A stretch of DNA of 59,087 bases from Sporomusa sphaeroides DSM 2875 (GTDB taxonomy: Bacteria; Bacillota; Negativicutes; Sporomusales; Sporomusaceae), in contig NZ_CP146992.1 of NCBI RefSeq assembly GCF_001941975.2, forward strand, positions 1-59,087, read 5' to 3'. Made by a program: the position numbers and the translations under genes. A model generated the notes under the pieces. That model made no database searches. It was given only the letters and a program-made list of their open reading frames with translations, and was not told the origin of the DNA. Shown here piece by piece: positions 23,447-32,275 of this stretch; within the stretch, counting starts at the first letter, position 1; each line of letters starts with the position of its first letter.

Positions 23447-24244
23447 TCAAAGTGTCACCGTTTTGTCCACGCCATTGATGTCAGCCGGTGGCACGGTCTT
23501 AACGCCGGTTTTCAATCTATCCTTAAGCCTGTAAGTGTCTCCACGTATGTTGATGACATGAGCGTGATGTAGTAGTCTATCCAATAAGGCTGTTGCGATA
23601 ACCGTGTCGCTCATTAATTCGCCCCAGTCGCTGAAGAACTTGTTGCTTGTGAGTATTATGCTGCCTTTCTCATACCGTGAGCAGACCAGTTGGAACATCA
23701 ATTCTGCTGCTTCGCGGTCAAGCTGTGCATACCCAACTTCGTCGACAATGAGTATGTCAGGGCGAAGATAAACCCTCCATCGCCGGTCCAGTCTGCCAGT
23801 TAGCAGCGATTTTTTCAGATCAGCGATGAGCTGAGATAAGCTAACAAAATATACGGTAAGCCCTGCTCTGAGCGCTTCAACTGCCAGTCCGACGGCAAGA
23901 TGCGTCTTACCAACACCAGGCGGACCGAGAAACACCACGTTTTCGCTTCTTGCCGCGAATGCCAGCGTTGACAGTTCTTTAATCTGTCGCCTATCAATAC
24001 TTGGCTGAAAGCCAAAGTCGAATTCATCTAGTGTTTTACGGTGCGGAAGACGAGATAATTTCATTCTTGTTTCTTCGCTACGCCGTTTTCGTTCGGCTTT
24101 CTCTACTCCGAGAAGCCCTCCGAGGAAGGATAGATAAGTTAGTTCACTGTGAGCCGCAGCCTCAAGCCGTGCATCAAGCAGCTCGGCGGCGGTACTAAGT
24201 CCTAGCTCTTTTAAAAGGTCGCGGGTATGTTCAAGTTCAATCAT
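23447..24244 (-). CDS. istB: IS21-family helper ATPase
   Basis: Protein of 265 aa, AAA+ ATPase that assembles on target DNA and recruits the transposase. Walker A GPPGVGKTHLA, Walker B DILIVDEVGYA, and the family signature FQLVCSRYEKGSIILTSNK are present. Start ATG overlaps the istA stop by one base (TGATG). Confidence 0.95.
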   Translation of the reverse strand: MIELEHTRDLLKELGLSTAAELLDARLEAAAHSELTYLSFLGGLLGVEKAERKRRSEETRMKLSRLPHRKTLDEFDFGFQPSIDRRQIKELSTLAFAARSENVVFLGPPGVGKTHLAVGLAVEALRAGLTVYFVSLSQLIADLKKSLLTGRLDRRWRVYLRPDILIVDEVGYAQLDREAAELMFQLVCSRYEKGSIILTSNKFFSDWGELMSDTVIATALLDRLLHHAHVINIRGDTYRLKDRLKTGVKTVPPADINGVDKTVTL

Positions 24245-25461
24245 CAGATGACCCCGGCTACCTTGTCATAAATGCTGAGCGGCCTAATTTCAACCGAAGG
24301 TTTTTCAGTTTGCTTAGCGTAAGAAAGCGGTGATGCAATGCCGTTTCTTTCTGCCAGCCCTTCATACTGACCCTTAAGCCAGACGATCCTGCCAGATGTG
24401 TATACCACTTTATGATGAGCGATTCTCACTTCGCCGTCATAAGCCTCAAATTCGTCGCCGGAAATTCGCACTCTAACTTCACGCCCACTATACTGCCAAG
24501 GCACACCGTACTTTGCTCCGTCAAAGCTGACGAAACCATCCCTCGTCACTTTTCGCATCTCCCATCTGTATCTGTCGCGAACAGCTTTGTCCGGGAGAGG
24601 CAAGAGTGGCTCCTTCTTTAAAGTGATAAGCGGTATTTCACCGGTAGTACCATGTCGTTTGCTATCAACTTTACGGCACCACACAAGCGCCTGAAGATTA
24701 AGGTCATCGACATCGCGAAACTGTCTGCCTGGAAGGAAATTATCTTTTACATAGTTCACGAGACGTTCGACTTTCCCTTTAGTTTGGGGTCTTCTCGGAC
24801 GGCAAACTTTAGGAAGGAAGCCCATATCTGCCGCAAAGTCTTCAAATCGCTTATTCCACAGCGGTTTGCCAGCCTCGCTGCCGTTGATGACGGTCTTCAT
24901 CCTGTCGGTGAGAACAATCTGGGGAACGCCGCCGAAATACTCAAAGGCATTTACCATGCATCGGAGGAGGCTGTAGAAGTCACAGCGTTTAGTGAACTCC
25001 ATATACTTACTTCTTGAACTACCCATGATCATAACAAATACTGGAGTTTTATGGACTATGCCGTGCTCGTCTATGTAGTGAGTTATACCCCAATCCATCT
25101 GGACCTGTTTACCTGGAGGCGTTTCATACCGTCTTACCGCTGGTGAACTCCTTGCCGGGCGCATGTCCTTCACATAGTCCTTGATGATGGTAATGCCGCC
25201 TGTATAACCTAGTTCCTGCAGGCGCTCATAGATTACCACACAGTTGAATATGCCGCTTTGTACCATCTTGTCGATGGTAGGCTTAAATGGATCAAGTTTA
25301 GAAGGCCTTGTCCGGCCTTTCAGGCGATGCTGCCCAGTATCACCGGTAGCATATTTCTTCGCAGTGTTTTTTGATATACCTAATTCTTTACCAATTGAAT
25401 ACGGGGATTGACCCGCCAGAGCCTTTTGTTTTATCATTAATATCAGCCCACTCCTTAACAT
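24244..25461 (-). CDS. istA: IS21-family DDE transposase
   Basis: Protein of 405 aa. N-terminal helix-turn-helix (ALAGQSPYSIGKELGISKNT), an rve integrase core with MDWG (first Asp), LTDRMKTV (second Asp) and GKVERLVNYVKDNF (Glu), and a C-terminal beta domain. Full length. Confidence 0.95.
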   Translation of the reverse strand: MLRSGLILMIKQKALAGQSPYSIGKELGISKNTAKKYATGDTGQHRLKGRTRPSKLDPFKPTIDKMVQSGIFNCVVIYERLQELGYTGGITIIKDYVKDMRPARSSPAVRRYETPPGKQVQMDWGITHYIDEHGIVHKTPVFVMIMGSSRSKYMEFTKRCDFYSLLRCMVNAFEYFGGVPQIVLTDRMKTVINGSEAGKPLWNKRFEDFAADMGFLPKVCRPRRPQTKGKVERLVNYVKDNFLPGRQFRDVDDLNLQALVWCRKVDSKRHGTTGEIPLITLKKEPLLPLPDKAVRDRYRWEMRKVTRDGFVSFDGAKYGVPWQYSGREVRVRISGDEFEAYDGEVRIAHHKVVYTSGRIVWLKGQYEGLAERNGIASPLSYAKQTEKPSVEIRPLSIYDKVAGVI

Positions 25462-25997
25462 TTGCTACCCCCTGGTGATCTAGTCAATCCCAATGGTAGC
25501 TTATGATTTTGGTGTGGGTCAATTCTTTTCCGGCTTTATGGGTCAATTATATCCCGGCGGTGACAGCCTCAAGTTCTGGCTCCGCAGGCGGTGGTGGTGG
25601 TGCTGCTTCTGTTATGGCTAAAGAAGTAACTGTAACTCCTGGCGAAACAATATCTATTACTGTTGGAGCTGGTGGAGCTGGTGCTCCTGGTAATGGTTAT
25701 TCCGGATATAATGGTGGTGCATCTTCTTTTGGCAGCTATATTTATTGTGCTGGTGGATATGGCGGTGCAGCCGGAAGTGGGCGCGGTGGTAATTCCGGTG
25801 GAAGTTATGGAACTCGCGGCGGCGATGGTAATTATACATTTAGTGCAGGTGGTGGTGGTAGTTTATTTGGTGGTGGTGGAAATTACTCTTGGCAAGGACG
25901 CGGTGATGCAAGCGGTTTTGGTGCCGGTGGTGGTCCTGGTGCCGGTGGCCAGGGAGGCTATGGTTCACAAGGATTTGTGTTAGTAGAATGGTAAGCT

Positions 25998-26324
25998 GCC
26001 CAAGAAAACGGTAAGTCTATATCTGTCTTATCCGGCCAAATTTGGCATGGCCAGCAAATTCCTTTGCCAGCGGGCTTTACACAAGAGGAATGTACATGGT
26101 TTGTAAGTCCGGCTGATACTAATCCGTCAGGATATTTAATGGATATAGACGAGGGTTATAACGGTTATCACAGTAGAATAATATGCCAAGTAGATAGTAA
26201 TCGTATTGTAAATAGCCAATGGCTTATAAGAGGTCATATACCAGGATTATCTTCTCCATCAACAAATCATATCCACTACTTACCAACGAGGGCAAATTAT
26301 ATAATCATCGGAATAAAAAAATAA
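25998..26324 (+). CDS. silent shufflon segment B
   Basis: No start of its own; 108 codons open from AQENG at the site. Contains LSGQIWHGQQIPLPAGFTQE followed by ECTWFVSP, a fibre-tip-like domain that is paralogous to segment E (GFTESECTWVLIP). Stop immediately before the next site. Would be expressed only after inversion onto the pilin-like gene. Confidence 0.8.
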   Translation, partial: AQENGKSISVLSGQIWHGQQIPLPAGFTQEECTWFVSPADTNPSGYLMDIDEGYNGYHSRIICQVDSNRIVNSQWLIRGHIPGLSSPSTNHIHYLPTRANYIIIGIKK

Positions 26325-26330
26325 TAAGCT

Positions 26331-26801
26331 GCCCAAGAAAACGGTAGCGTACCGATTGGAACAATTATTATTTGGGCTTCTAATATTATGCCTAGTGACG
26401 GTACCTGGCTAGAGTGTAACGGGCAATCTACGGTATCCTATCCAGAGTTAGCCTCTATTATAGGTGCAACTGTACCGGATTACCGGGGCGTTTTTTTACG
26501 TGGTCACGGTAGTACTTTAAGTACTCATTACGGCACAGTTACACATAGTTCAGGTAATCTAAATGAGTTGCAAGGCGATGCTATTCGTAATATATGGGGA
26601 TCGGTTATATACGCTGGCACAAGTGCTTTATATAATGCTACAGGTGCCTTTTACGTCGCGGGTACTAATTGGGGTTATTATCATCAATCCGACGGAACAA
26701 ATTATGGATACGCAAGTTTTGATTCTTCTCGCATTGTACCAACATCAAATGAAAATAGGCCAATTAATAAAGCTGTTAAATATCTTATCAAAGCTAAATA
26801 G
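26331..26801 (+). CDS. silent shufflon segment C, phage tail collar-like
   Basis: 156 codons opening AQENGSVPIGTIIIWASNIM, then PSDGTWLECNGQSTVSYPEL and VPDYRGVFLRGHGS. This is the pattern of phage tail collar domains, which sit at receptor-binding fibre tips. TAG just before the next site; no ribosome site of its own. Confidence 0.85.
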   Translation, partial: AQENGSVPIGTIIIWASNIMPSDGTWLECNGQSTVSYPELASIIGATVPDYRGVFLRGHGSTLSTHYGTVTHSSGNLNELQGDAIRNIWGSVIYAGTSALYNATGAFYVAGTNWGYYHQSDGTNYGYASFDSSRIVPTSNENRPINKAVKYLIKAK

Positions 26802-26806
26802 AAACT

Positions 26807-27217
26807 GCCCAAGAAAACGGTAATGTACCACCAGGTACAATATTGCCTTGGTATGGTGATTTAGCTGATATTCCGGCAGGATTTCTTTATTGCGATGGTA
26901 CTAACGGTACACCGGACTTGCGTGGCCGGACGCTAGTCGGAACTGGTCTATGGAATGATGCTTACGGTTCTACTATTTATTCCCTGGGTAGTTTTGGCGG
27001 TGAACGTGTGCACAAACTTACCATTGAAGAAATGCCGGCACATGATCATACAACATCATTAACAATAAATAGTGGTGATGGATATGTAGCTCGTGGCTTA
27101 TATGCTGGCGGGAGAAATGACGGATCAGTTAATAGAGTATCCAATTTATCTGGAGGTGATCGGCCTCATAATAATATGCAGCCATATATGCCTGTCCACT
27201 GGATTATAAAGCTCTAA
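26807..27217 (+). CDS. silent shufflon segment D, phage tail collar-like
   Basis: 136 codons: AQENGNVPPGTILPWYGDLA, FLYCDGTNGTPDLRGRTLVG, and a C-terminal HNNMQPYMPVHWIIKL, the usual end of microcystin-dependent-protein/tail-collar domains. Different collar subtype from segment C. No start of its own. Confidence 0.85.
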   Translation, partial: AQENGNVPPGTILPWYGDLADIPAGFLYCDGTNGTPDLRGRTLVGTGLWNDAYGSTIYSLGSFGGERVHKLTIEEMPAHDHTTSLTINSGDGYVARGLYAGGRNDGSVNRVSNLSGGDRPHNNMQPYMPVHWIIKL

Positions 27218-27230
27218 GGAATGGTAAGCT

Positions 27231-27482
27231 GCCCAAGGAAGTGGTAATAAAGTCGCTGTACTTACTGGTGTTATCAGTCATGGTCAAACCGTACCACTAC
27301 CGGAAGGCTTTACAGAATCGGAATGTACATGGGTACTTATACCAAGAGAGTTTGGCATAACTCAAAAACCTATGGCTATGACAATCAATTCTATTTTAAT
27401 GGCCGTAAAAGCTGTGGTTGAAGCAAAAGAAGGAACGACACCCACCGCTACTTACATAGTAATTGGAAAAAAAATAATTTAA
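27231..27482 (+). CDS. silent shufflon segment E
   Basis: 83 codons: AQGSGNKVAVLTGVISHGQT, VPLPEGFTESECTWVLIPR, ending TYIVIGKKII. Related to segment B. Its site (27229-27245) has two changes in the GGT-proximal half (GAAGTGGT), possibly lowering recombination. Confidence 0.75.
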   Translation, partial: AQGSGNKVAVLTGVISHGQTVPLPEGFTESECTWVLIPREFGITQKPMAMTINSILMAVKAVVEAKEGTTPTATYIVIGKKII

Positions 27483-27485
27483 TCT

Positions 27486-27623
27486 GCCAAAGGAAACGGT
27501 TATTCAATCGTTTGGGGACAACGGATGGACCAAATTACCGTGGGTCTAATTATTCAATGGGGCGGGGGGCCAACCTCTGAATTTACTACTACCATTAAAA
27601 TAGAATTGATTCCCATTTCCTAA
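27486..27623 (+). pseudogene. degenerate shufflon segment F
   Basis: In frame from the site it reads AKGNGYSIVWGQRMDQITVG and stops after 45 codons. The +1-shifted frame gives LGTTDGPNYRGSNYSMGRG, a collar-like motif, so a frameshift near the site has destroyed it. The site itself differs at one base (CTGCCAAAGG). Confidence 0.6.
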
Positions 27624-27894
27624 TAGGTTTTGAGTCAATGTCAAATTCTTGGTATGGCATTCGGAAAAATCATCAAGTGGACTTGATTATGGTTTATTCT
27701 GTATCCAAAACAAGTTTTTTTTCATCTGTAACATGGTTGGGGAGCTAATTTCTATTGGTTTGCAGTCGGATATTAAGTTAATTTTTTTGCAAGTCTTATA
27801 ACCCGTATCTGCATGAAGATAAGTTGGATACACTTAACCCAAGATATTAAAATTACCATTTGCCACTATGTTACATATTTCCCGCGACAAAAAT
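27624..27894. other. decayed shufflon segment remnants
   Basis: No intact gene. On the minus strand around 27560-27650 there is similarity to segment E (ACTCAAAACCTAT, then AATCAATTCTATTTTAATGG), and an open stretch with PTYLHADTGYKTCKK at about 27700-27835. Likely old C-terminal segments worn down by mutation. Confidence 0.5.
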
Positions 27895-28086
27895 TTATAT
27901 TGCCAGACGGAAGTAACTGGCGGCGGTTTCAATCCGGCATTTGAAATCATTTTTTCCGCCTAAAACGTACTCAGGATAACCACCATTGTCCCCAGATATA
28001 GCACTAGCGTCCGGCCACTGAACGTAATAACCGGGGAAGGGATTAATAAAAAAGTCAAGCGGAAGTTTAAAGATATCGTTCCAACG
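27895..28086 (-). pseudogene. currently joined segment G, cut off by an in-frame stop
   Basis: Directly in frame after the PilV stop: RWNDIFKLPLDFFINPFPGY, then YVQWPDASAISGDNGGYPEY and 23 more residues to a TAA at 27895. Long in-frame openness suggests a recent nonsense mutation. Confidence 0.6.
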
Positions 28087-28518
28087 TTAATAATATTTGG
28101 CCATTTCTAAATTACCGTTTTCTTGGGCAGTTAACGGTTTCAAATACGTTAATTTGAACAGTGGGACTGTACCACTTGGCTTATAAACCTTTACAGTGAT
28201 ATCACGTTTTTTAGTATTTTCATCTATTTCTACTTCATCACCGATGGAAACTTCAGTTTCAAAACCGGTATCAGCATAAGCAGTTCTACTTTCAGCTGCT
28301 AAATCCAATTTATCATAATCAATTGCTTTAGCCAGTTCCATTTTAGACTGAGCAACATATAAAACCTGGGCGTCAGTTTTTGCAGCTGCAGTACCGACAT
28401 GTACAGCACTAAGATATTTTATACCGCCAGCTACAAGGCCAACCATTAGAGAAGAAGCTAAAAGTAAGCCTACAACTATGCCACTTATACCTTTTGACTT
28501 ATGCCTGAAAAAATTCAT
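28087..28518 (-). CDS. pilV: shufflon-bearing minor pilin / adhesin (PilV-like)
   Basis: 143 aa. Leader and helix KSKGISGIVVGLLLASSLMV mark it as a type IV prepilin; start ATG 28518 follows AAAGGAGGG. About 136 residues are constant, ending LKPLTAQENGN at the recombination site 28114-28130. The joined variable end is only LEMAKYY and then TAA. The frame stays open for 63 more codons after that stop (27895-28086). In IncI plasmids PilV sits at the pilus tip and its variable end chooses recipient cells in mating; the same role is inferred here. The constant part is much shorter than in R64. Confidence 0.85.
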   Translation of the reverse strand: MNFFRHKSKGISGIVVGLLLASSLMVGLVAGGIKYLSAVHVGTAAAKTDAQVLYVAQSKMELAKAIDYDKLDLAAESRTAYADTGFETEVSIGDEVEIDENTKKRDITVKVYKPSGTVPLFKLTYLKPLTAQENGNLEMAKYY

Positions 28519-28581
28519 AGTCCCTCCTTTTTGGTTTTTGTAGGTGAGTAATTTATTACTCACCTACAATATCATCCAAAA

Positions 28582-29013
28582 TTAGAATGGCCTCACAATT
28601 GGAGTTTTACCATTTCCTGTACTTGTAACATTTCGATCTGCACCTGTTCGCGTATATTGATACGGAGCATCCCAGTAATCAGTAATTGTTGTTGGATCAG
28701 TAGTCCATCCCGGTACTTTAACATAAGGGTCCCTCGCTTCACCATCAATAGATTGCTCTGCGGTTAAACCAACCGTCAAATCGCCAAGAGTGGCCGGAGG
28801 TTCCCCACTTTTACTTTCTACTGCATATTGTGCGCATGCACTAGCAAGCTGGTAAGTTTGGTAATGTGTCAGCCCTCTTTTTACAAGGTCAATTACCTTG
28901 GGACCGGTATAAATTCCAGCACCAAAAACTAAAATAATTACCATAACATAAATAATAGTTTCTGTAGAGAAAATACCCCCAAAACTCTTTTGATTGCGTA
29001 ATTTTTTAATCAT
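28582..29013 (-). CDS. major type IV pilin candidate (PilS-like)
   Basis: 143 aa. Leader MIKKLRNQKSFGG, then IFSTETIIYVMVIILVFGAG, the prepilin helix. The globular part starts after GLTHYQTYQLASACAQY. Position next to pilV matches pilS of IncI pili. Paralogue of 21254-21637. GGGAGG ribosome site. Confidence 0.8.
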   Translation of the reverse strand: MIKKLRNQKSFGGIFSTETIIYVMVIILVFGAGIYTGPKVIDLVKRGLTHYQTYQLASACAQYAVESKSGEPPATLGDLTVGLTAEQSIDGEARDPYVKVPGWTTDPTTITDYWDAPYQYTRTGADRNVTSTGNGKTPIVRPF

Positions 29014-29033
29014 TTTTAAATCCTCCCTTTTAT

Positions 29034-29492
29034 TTATTCTGAAATAATTCCTACATCATCGCCGGAGAAATTTGCATTTGGCAAACTTGAACCACTTCCA
29101 CCAGAATTATTCTGCTTATCTCTGCCAATAGACCATACTGCAAATCCCTTTTCAGTCCGTGCATAGCAATAAGCACTTATCCCACCCGTACCATTCACTC
29201 CAGTATTAGTATTTCCCCAAGGATCTCTCTCCGGCAGTGAAGTCAATTCTGGTTCGTAACCTCCTACACTTACCAGTAAAGCTTGCTGATTTACTGGATA
29301 TTCGTTTGTTCTTGACTTATACCGCGATATTGCACCAGATATCCTAGATATATCAGCCATCGCCTCACCCTTTTTCCCAAAATCATACAACTTATTAACG
29401 GGAAGCGTTGGTAGAGAAGATACTAATATTAGGAAGGCAACTGCAAGAATAATATGCAACCCGACTGCTCCCTTGCTTTTTTGCACTATCAT
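29034..29492 (-). CDS. pseudopilin (GspG-like)
   Basis: 152 aa. Leader and helix KSKGAVGLHIILAVAFLILV, then the GspG-type pattern ISGAISRYKSRTNEYPVNQQ, PERDPWGN, and a Gly/Tyr-rich strand. Likely minor pilin or pilus-assembly primer. GGAGAG ribosome site. Confidence 0.8.
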   Translation of the reverse strand: MIVQKSKGAVGLHIILAVAFLILVSSLPTLPVNKLYDFGKKGEAMADISRISGAISRYKSRTNEYPVNQQALLVSVGGYEPELTSLPERDPWGNTNTGVNGTGGISAYCYARTEKGFAVWSIGRDKQNNSGGSGSSLPNANFSGDDVGIISE

Positions 29493-29508
29493 GTTTGGCT
29501 CTCCTTAT

Positions 29509-30624
29509 CTAACCTATTTGCTCAGTCAGCCCCATTAGCGAAATTAGTAACGCAGCTAGAATCAAAAGAGCAAATGACACACAAATGACAATACCTAAAA
29601 TCATAATATTATCGGTATAATCATTTGCAGCTTCTGTTCTCGCATCGTCATAATCATCGGCCGCAAGCAATAGTAATTCTGGTAAATCGGATCTGCCGGT
29701 AGTCTCGCAAGTCTTGATAAATTTAACAATTTTTGAACTGATCATTTTATTAGTATTGGCATTCTTAAGTGCTTCAGCGATTTGTTCACCTTGGCTTATT
29801 TGATAATCAACATATTCAAGCATTTCGTTGACTGCCTTATTTTTAATAACTGCAGATGTTAACATTATCGCATTTGTTGGCGTTTCTCCCATTTTGATAA
29901 ATATTGCCATTAATTTTGAAAAAAGATATTGAGTGTTACTCCAATAATACTTCCGATATAATGGCAGCTTAAATTTTAAACGGCCAACAAAAACCGGAAA
30001 TTTCTTTTCGATAAGCTTTACAGCCTGTGGCAAAAACAAAAAGGGAATAATCAATATATAGATATGTTCCATGCCGTATTGAACAGTTTCCATAAGCTGA
30101 AGCATTGAAGGTGATATTTTAGCGTTTAACCCCCTATACAATTCAAACAAATTAGGGATAGCAAAGTAAACAAAGATACAGAGTGTTAAGAGAACGATTG
30201 ACATCATGAAGTAAAAATTCCTCATGGCTCTGTTTATCTTGCGATAAATCTTTTCATTATTTTTGAGATATTTCATGATTTCCACAAGTTGTTCTGACAT
30301 ACTGTCGGTATCCTCACCGGCTCTTAGAGTCTCAATGACAAATTCCGGGAATATATCATGATAACTAAACGCATCGGCAAGAGTTACCCCATTTTCTAAG
30401 TCAGTAATAATCACAAGGAGCGCATCACGGAGCCGTTCATTTTCAACATCATCAATTAACATTTCAATAGCGGTTTGCCAGTTAACATCGTTTTTATACG
30501 ATGATGTTACTTCTCTGAAAAAGTCAGTAAGTTCACCATAGGACGGCTTGGGGCGTGAAATATTCTCAAAAAAGGCTCTTACGTTATAACTAGAATTTAG
30601 CAATAATTCGCTAATCGCAGACAT
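29509..30624 (-). CDS. pilC: type IV pilus inner-membrane platform protein (PilC/GspF)
   Basis: 371 aa with membrane segments near residues 140-160, 190-210 and at the C-terminus (IMILGIVICVSFALLILAAL). Two GspF cytoplasmic domains, each with ALxxGE-type motifs (VIETLRAGEDTDSMSEQLVE; KFIKTCETTGRSDLPELLL). It couples the ATPase to pilin assembly. Starts 3 bases after the ATPase stop. Confidence 0.9.
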   Translation of the reverse strand: MSAISELLLNSSYNVRAFFENISRPKPSYGELTDFFREVTSSYKNDVNWQTAIEMLIDDVENERLRDALLVIITDLENGVTLADAFSYHDIFPEFVIETLRAGEDTDSMSEQLVEIMKYLKNNEKIYRKINRAMRNFYFMMSIVLLTLCIFVYFAIPNLFELYRGLNAKISPSMLQLMETVQYGMEHIYILIIPFLFLPQAVKLIEKKFPVFVGRLKFKLPLYRKYYWSNTQYLFSKLMAIFIKMGETPTNAIMLTSAVIKNKAVNEMLEYVDYQISQGEQIAEALKNANTNKMISSKIVKFIKTCETTGRSDLPELLLLAADDYDDARTEAANDYTDNIMILGIVICVSFALLILAALLISLMGLTEQIG

Positions 30625-30627
30625 TCC

Positions 30628-32262
30628 TTATCCCGCCTTTGTCTGTTCTCTTATGGCACGAAGTTCTTCATTGTCATCCTCATTACGATCTAATTCCTTT
30701 ACCAAGTTTTCCAATGAAATTTCGCCTTCGGCAACCATATCAATGCCTTTTTCCCACATAGATACAAAACCTTTTTCTTGCTTTAGATATTCCATCATTT
30801 CAACAATGCCTCGTTCTCCGGCCATATAATCTCTTAGCTCATTATCAAAAAATAGAAATTCAGCCAACGCCTTTCTACCGTACTCAGAACATCTAGGGCA
30901 GCCCTTACTTCTTTTAGGCGTACCATTAAAAACTTTTTCTTTTTCTTTGCTAGTCAGATGTATTAATGCAGCCTCAGTTGGTTCATATGCCTCACTGCAA
31001 TGAGGACAATTGACCTTTATAAGTCGTTGAGCAACAATACAAAGCATTTCAGACAAGATAATTTTACGATCTATACCCATAGTGAAAAGTCGAGGTATAG
31101 CCATAATGCTATCGCGGGCATGCAATGTAGTTAAGACCAGATGTCCTGTTTTAGAGCCTTCAAGTACAGCCTCTGCTTCTTTGGCCGAACGAATTTCCCC
31201 AATAAGTAAGATATTTAAATCATTTCGTAATGTAGCCTTAATTGCTTTAAGATAAGTCCAACTTTTCGATTCATCCTCATGTTCACGAATCGGAATTTGT
31301 ACAATACCCTCAACCCTGTATTCGGGTGGATCTTCAATTGCAAAGATTTTATTCTCTTTGATACCGCAAGCTTCCAATGTCGCGTACATCCCGGTTGTTT
31401 TTCCACCACCAGTAGGAGCTACATACAATATAAGACCGCTTTTTCTTTTATAGCGTTTTCTATAACGAATTAAGTCAGATAATTCATAACCCAAATCTTC
31501 GAGAGATAACACAATCTTTGCCGGGTCAAGTATCCGAATTGTTATTTTTTCCTGTCTGATTGAAGGAATAGTGGCTACACGGCAATCATAATATTTACCC
31601 TTATTGTCGTGGTCCTCAATAAAAAATTGTCCCTTCTGCTCCATATGTTTAAGTGTAATATTTAAGCCAGGCTTACACATATTCTTGATAATATTGATAA
31701 CACTACCTTTTTCTTGCTTTGATATGTAATATCTATCAGATACATCAATTATGTCACCATTGATGCGAAACTCAACTTTACTAGTGTTATCCCATGGATC
31801 AATGTGGATATCGGAGGCACCAGTTCTAATTGCCTCCTGGATGAGAGCATTAACTTTATGAACGGTTGGCGAACCGGTATCCTCAAGGGCTTTGCTAGCA
31901 TTTATATCCTCTCGCTCAATCTCAGCCATACCTTTGACAGTTAGGCTGGTACCAGCATATTTTATTTGCAAATCAAGATAATAGTAAGCTGCTTTTTCTA
32001 AAACATCCCGCTTGACTTCTTTAAGAATAATTGGCAGGCCAAGTAAATTTTCTAAAATCGGAATGCACTTTAAATTTTCTGTATACTTTGAAGTTGCTAA
32101 AATTAATGTGCTATGTAAATCATGCCGTCTTTGATAAATCATTACCGGAAACACATGAAAGTCATTAACAATTGATTTATCTACTAAATCGATAATATCT
32201 TGCGGAATATCTATTTTAGTCAAATCACTCAGATCCGGTATTTCAATAAACTTGTTATCCAT
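30628..32262 (-). CDS. pilB: type IV pilus assembly ATPase (PilB/GspE)
   Basis: 544 aa. Walker A VAPTGGGKTTGMYATLEA, Asp box and His box (EDPPEYRVEGIVQIPI; LTTLHARDS), Walker B NILLIGEIRSAKEAE, and the tetracysteine zinc site (CPHC ... CPRC) of GspE/PilB. ATG 32262 follows AAGAGGAGG; longer ORF upstream overlaps the secretin. Confidence 0.95.
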   Translation of the reverse strand: MDNKFIEIPDLSDLTKIDIPQDIIDLVDKSIVNDFHVFPVMIYQRRHDLHSTLILATSKYTENLKCIPILENLLGLPIILKEVKRDVLEKAAYYYLDLQIKYAGTSLTVKGMAEIEREDINASKALEDTGSPTVHKVNALIQEAIRTGASDIHIDPWDNTSKVEFRINGDIIDVSDRYYISKQEKGSVINIIKNMCKPGLNITLKHMEQKGQFFIEDHDNKGKYYDCRVATIPSIRQEKITIRILDPAKIVLSLEDLGYELSDLIRYRKRYKRKSGLILYVAPTGGGKTTGMYATLEACGIKENKIFAIEDPPEYRVEGIVQIPIREHEDESKSWTYLKAIKATLRNDLNILLIGEIRSAKEAEAVLEGSKTGHLVLTTLHARDSIMAIPRLFTMGIDRKIILSEMLCIVAQRLIKVNCPHCSEAYEPTEAALIHLTSKEKEKVFNGTPKRSKGCPRCSEYGRKALAEFLFFDNELRDYMAGERGIVEMMEYLKQEKGFVSMWEKGIDMVAEGEISLENLVKELDRNEDDNEELRAIREQTKAG

Positions 32263-32275
32263 ATTTATCCTCCTC

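Larger units (their letters stand above)
23359..25565 (-). mobile_element. IS21-family insertion sequence, 2207 bp
   Basis: Ends are TGTCA...TGACA with extended imperfect terminal inverted repeats (TGTCAaCGCCGG / TGTCAcCGCCGG, and internal TGACC/GCCGG repeats). A 4-bp target duplication GCCT lies at 23355-23358 and 25566-25569. istA and istB are intact, so the insertion is probably recent. GC content is higher than the plasmid. Confidence 0.9.
23226..25994 (+). pseudogene. silent shufflon segment A, glycine-rich, disrupted by IS21-family element
   Basis: From the site at 23224 the frame reads AQGNGTYRAGKILFTTVG, then THSWTVPDIGINTVYVSMSG and a poly-Gly stretch, until the IS at 23359. After the IS it resumes ASSSGSAGGGGGAASVMAKE and continues as a Gly-rich domain to GSQGFVLVEW, ending at 25994. 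Removing the IS and one 4-bp target copy restores an open frame of about 185 codons. Gly-rich domains of this type occur at tips of phage tail fibres. As it stands, joining it would give a protein ending in the IS at 23381. Confidence 0.85.
23221..28131. other. shufflon (multiple-inversion region)
   Basis: Seven copies of a 17-bp site, consensus CTGCCCAAGRAAACGGT, lie at 23224-23240, 25996-26012, 26329-26345, 26805-26821, 27229-27245 and 27484-27500 on +, and 28114-28130 on minus. Each encodes AQ(E/G)NG or a near variant in the same frame and opens an alternative C-terminal coding segment. Inversion between the minus site in the pilin-like gene and any + site would join that segment in frame. 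Confidence 0.9.

Noticed and set aside
24001-25017. Plus-strand ORFs inside the IS
   Set aside because: Shadows of istA and istB.
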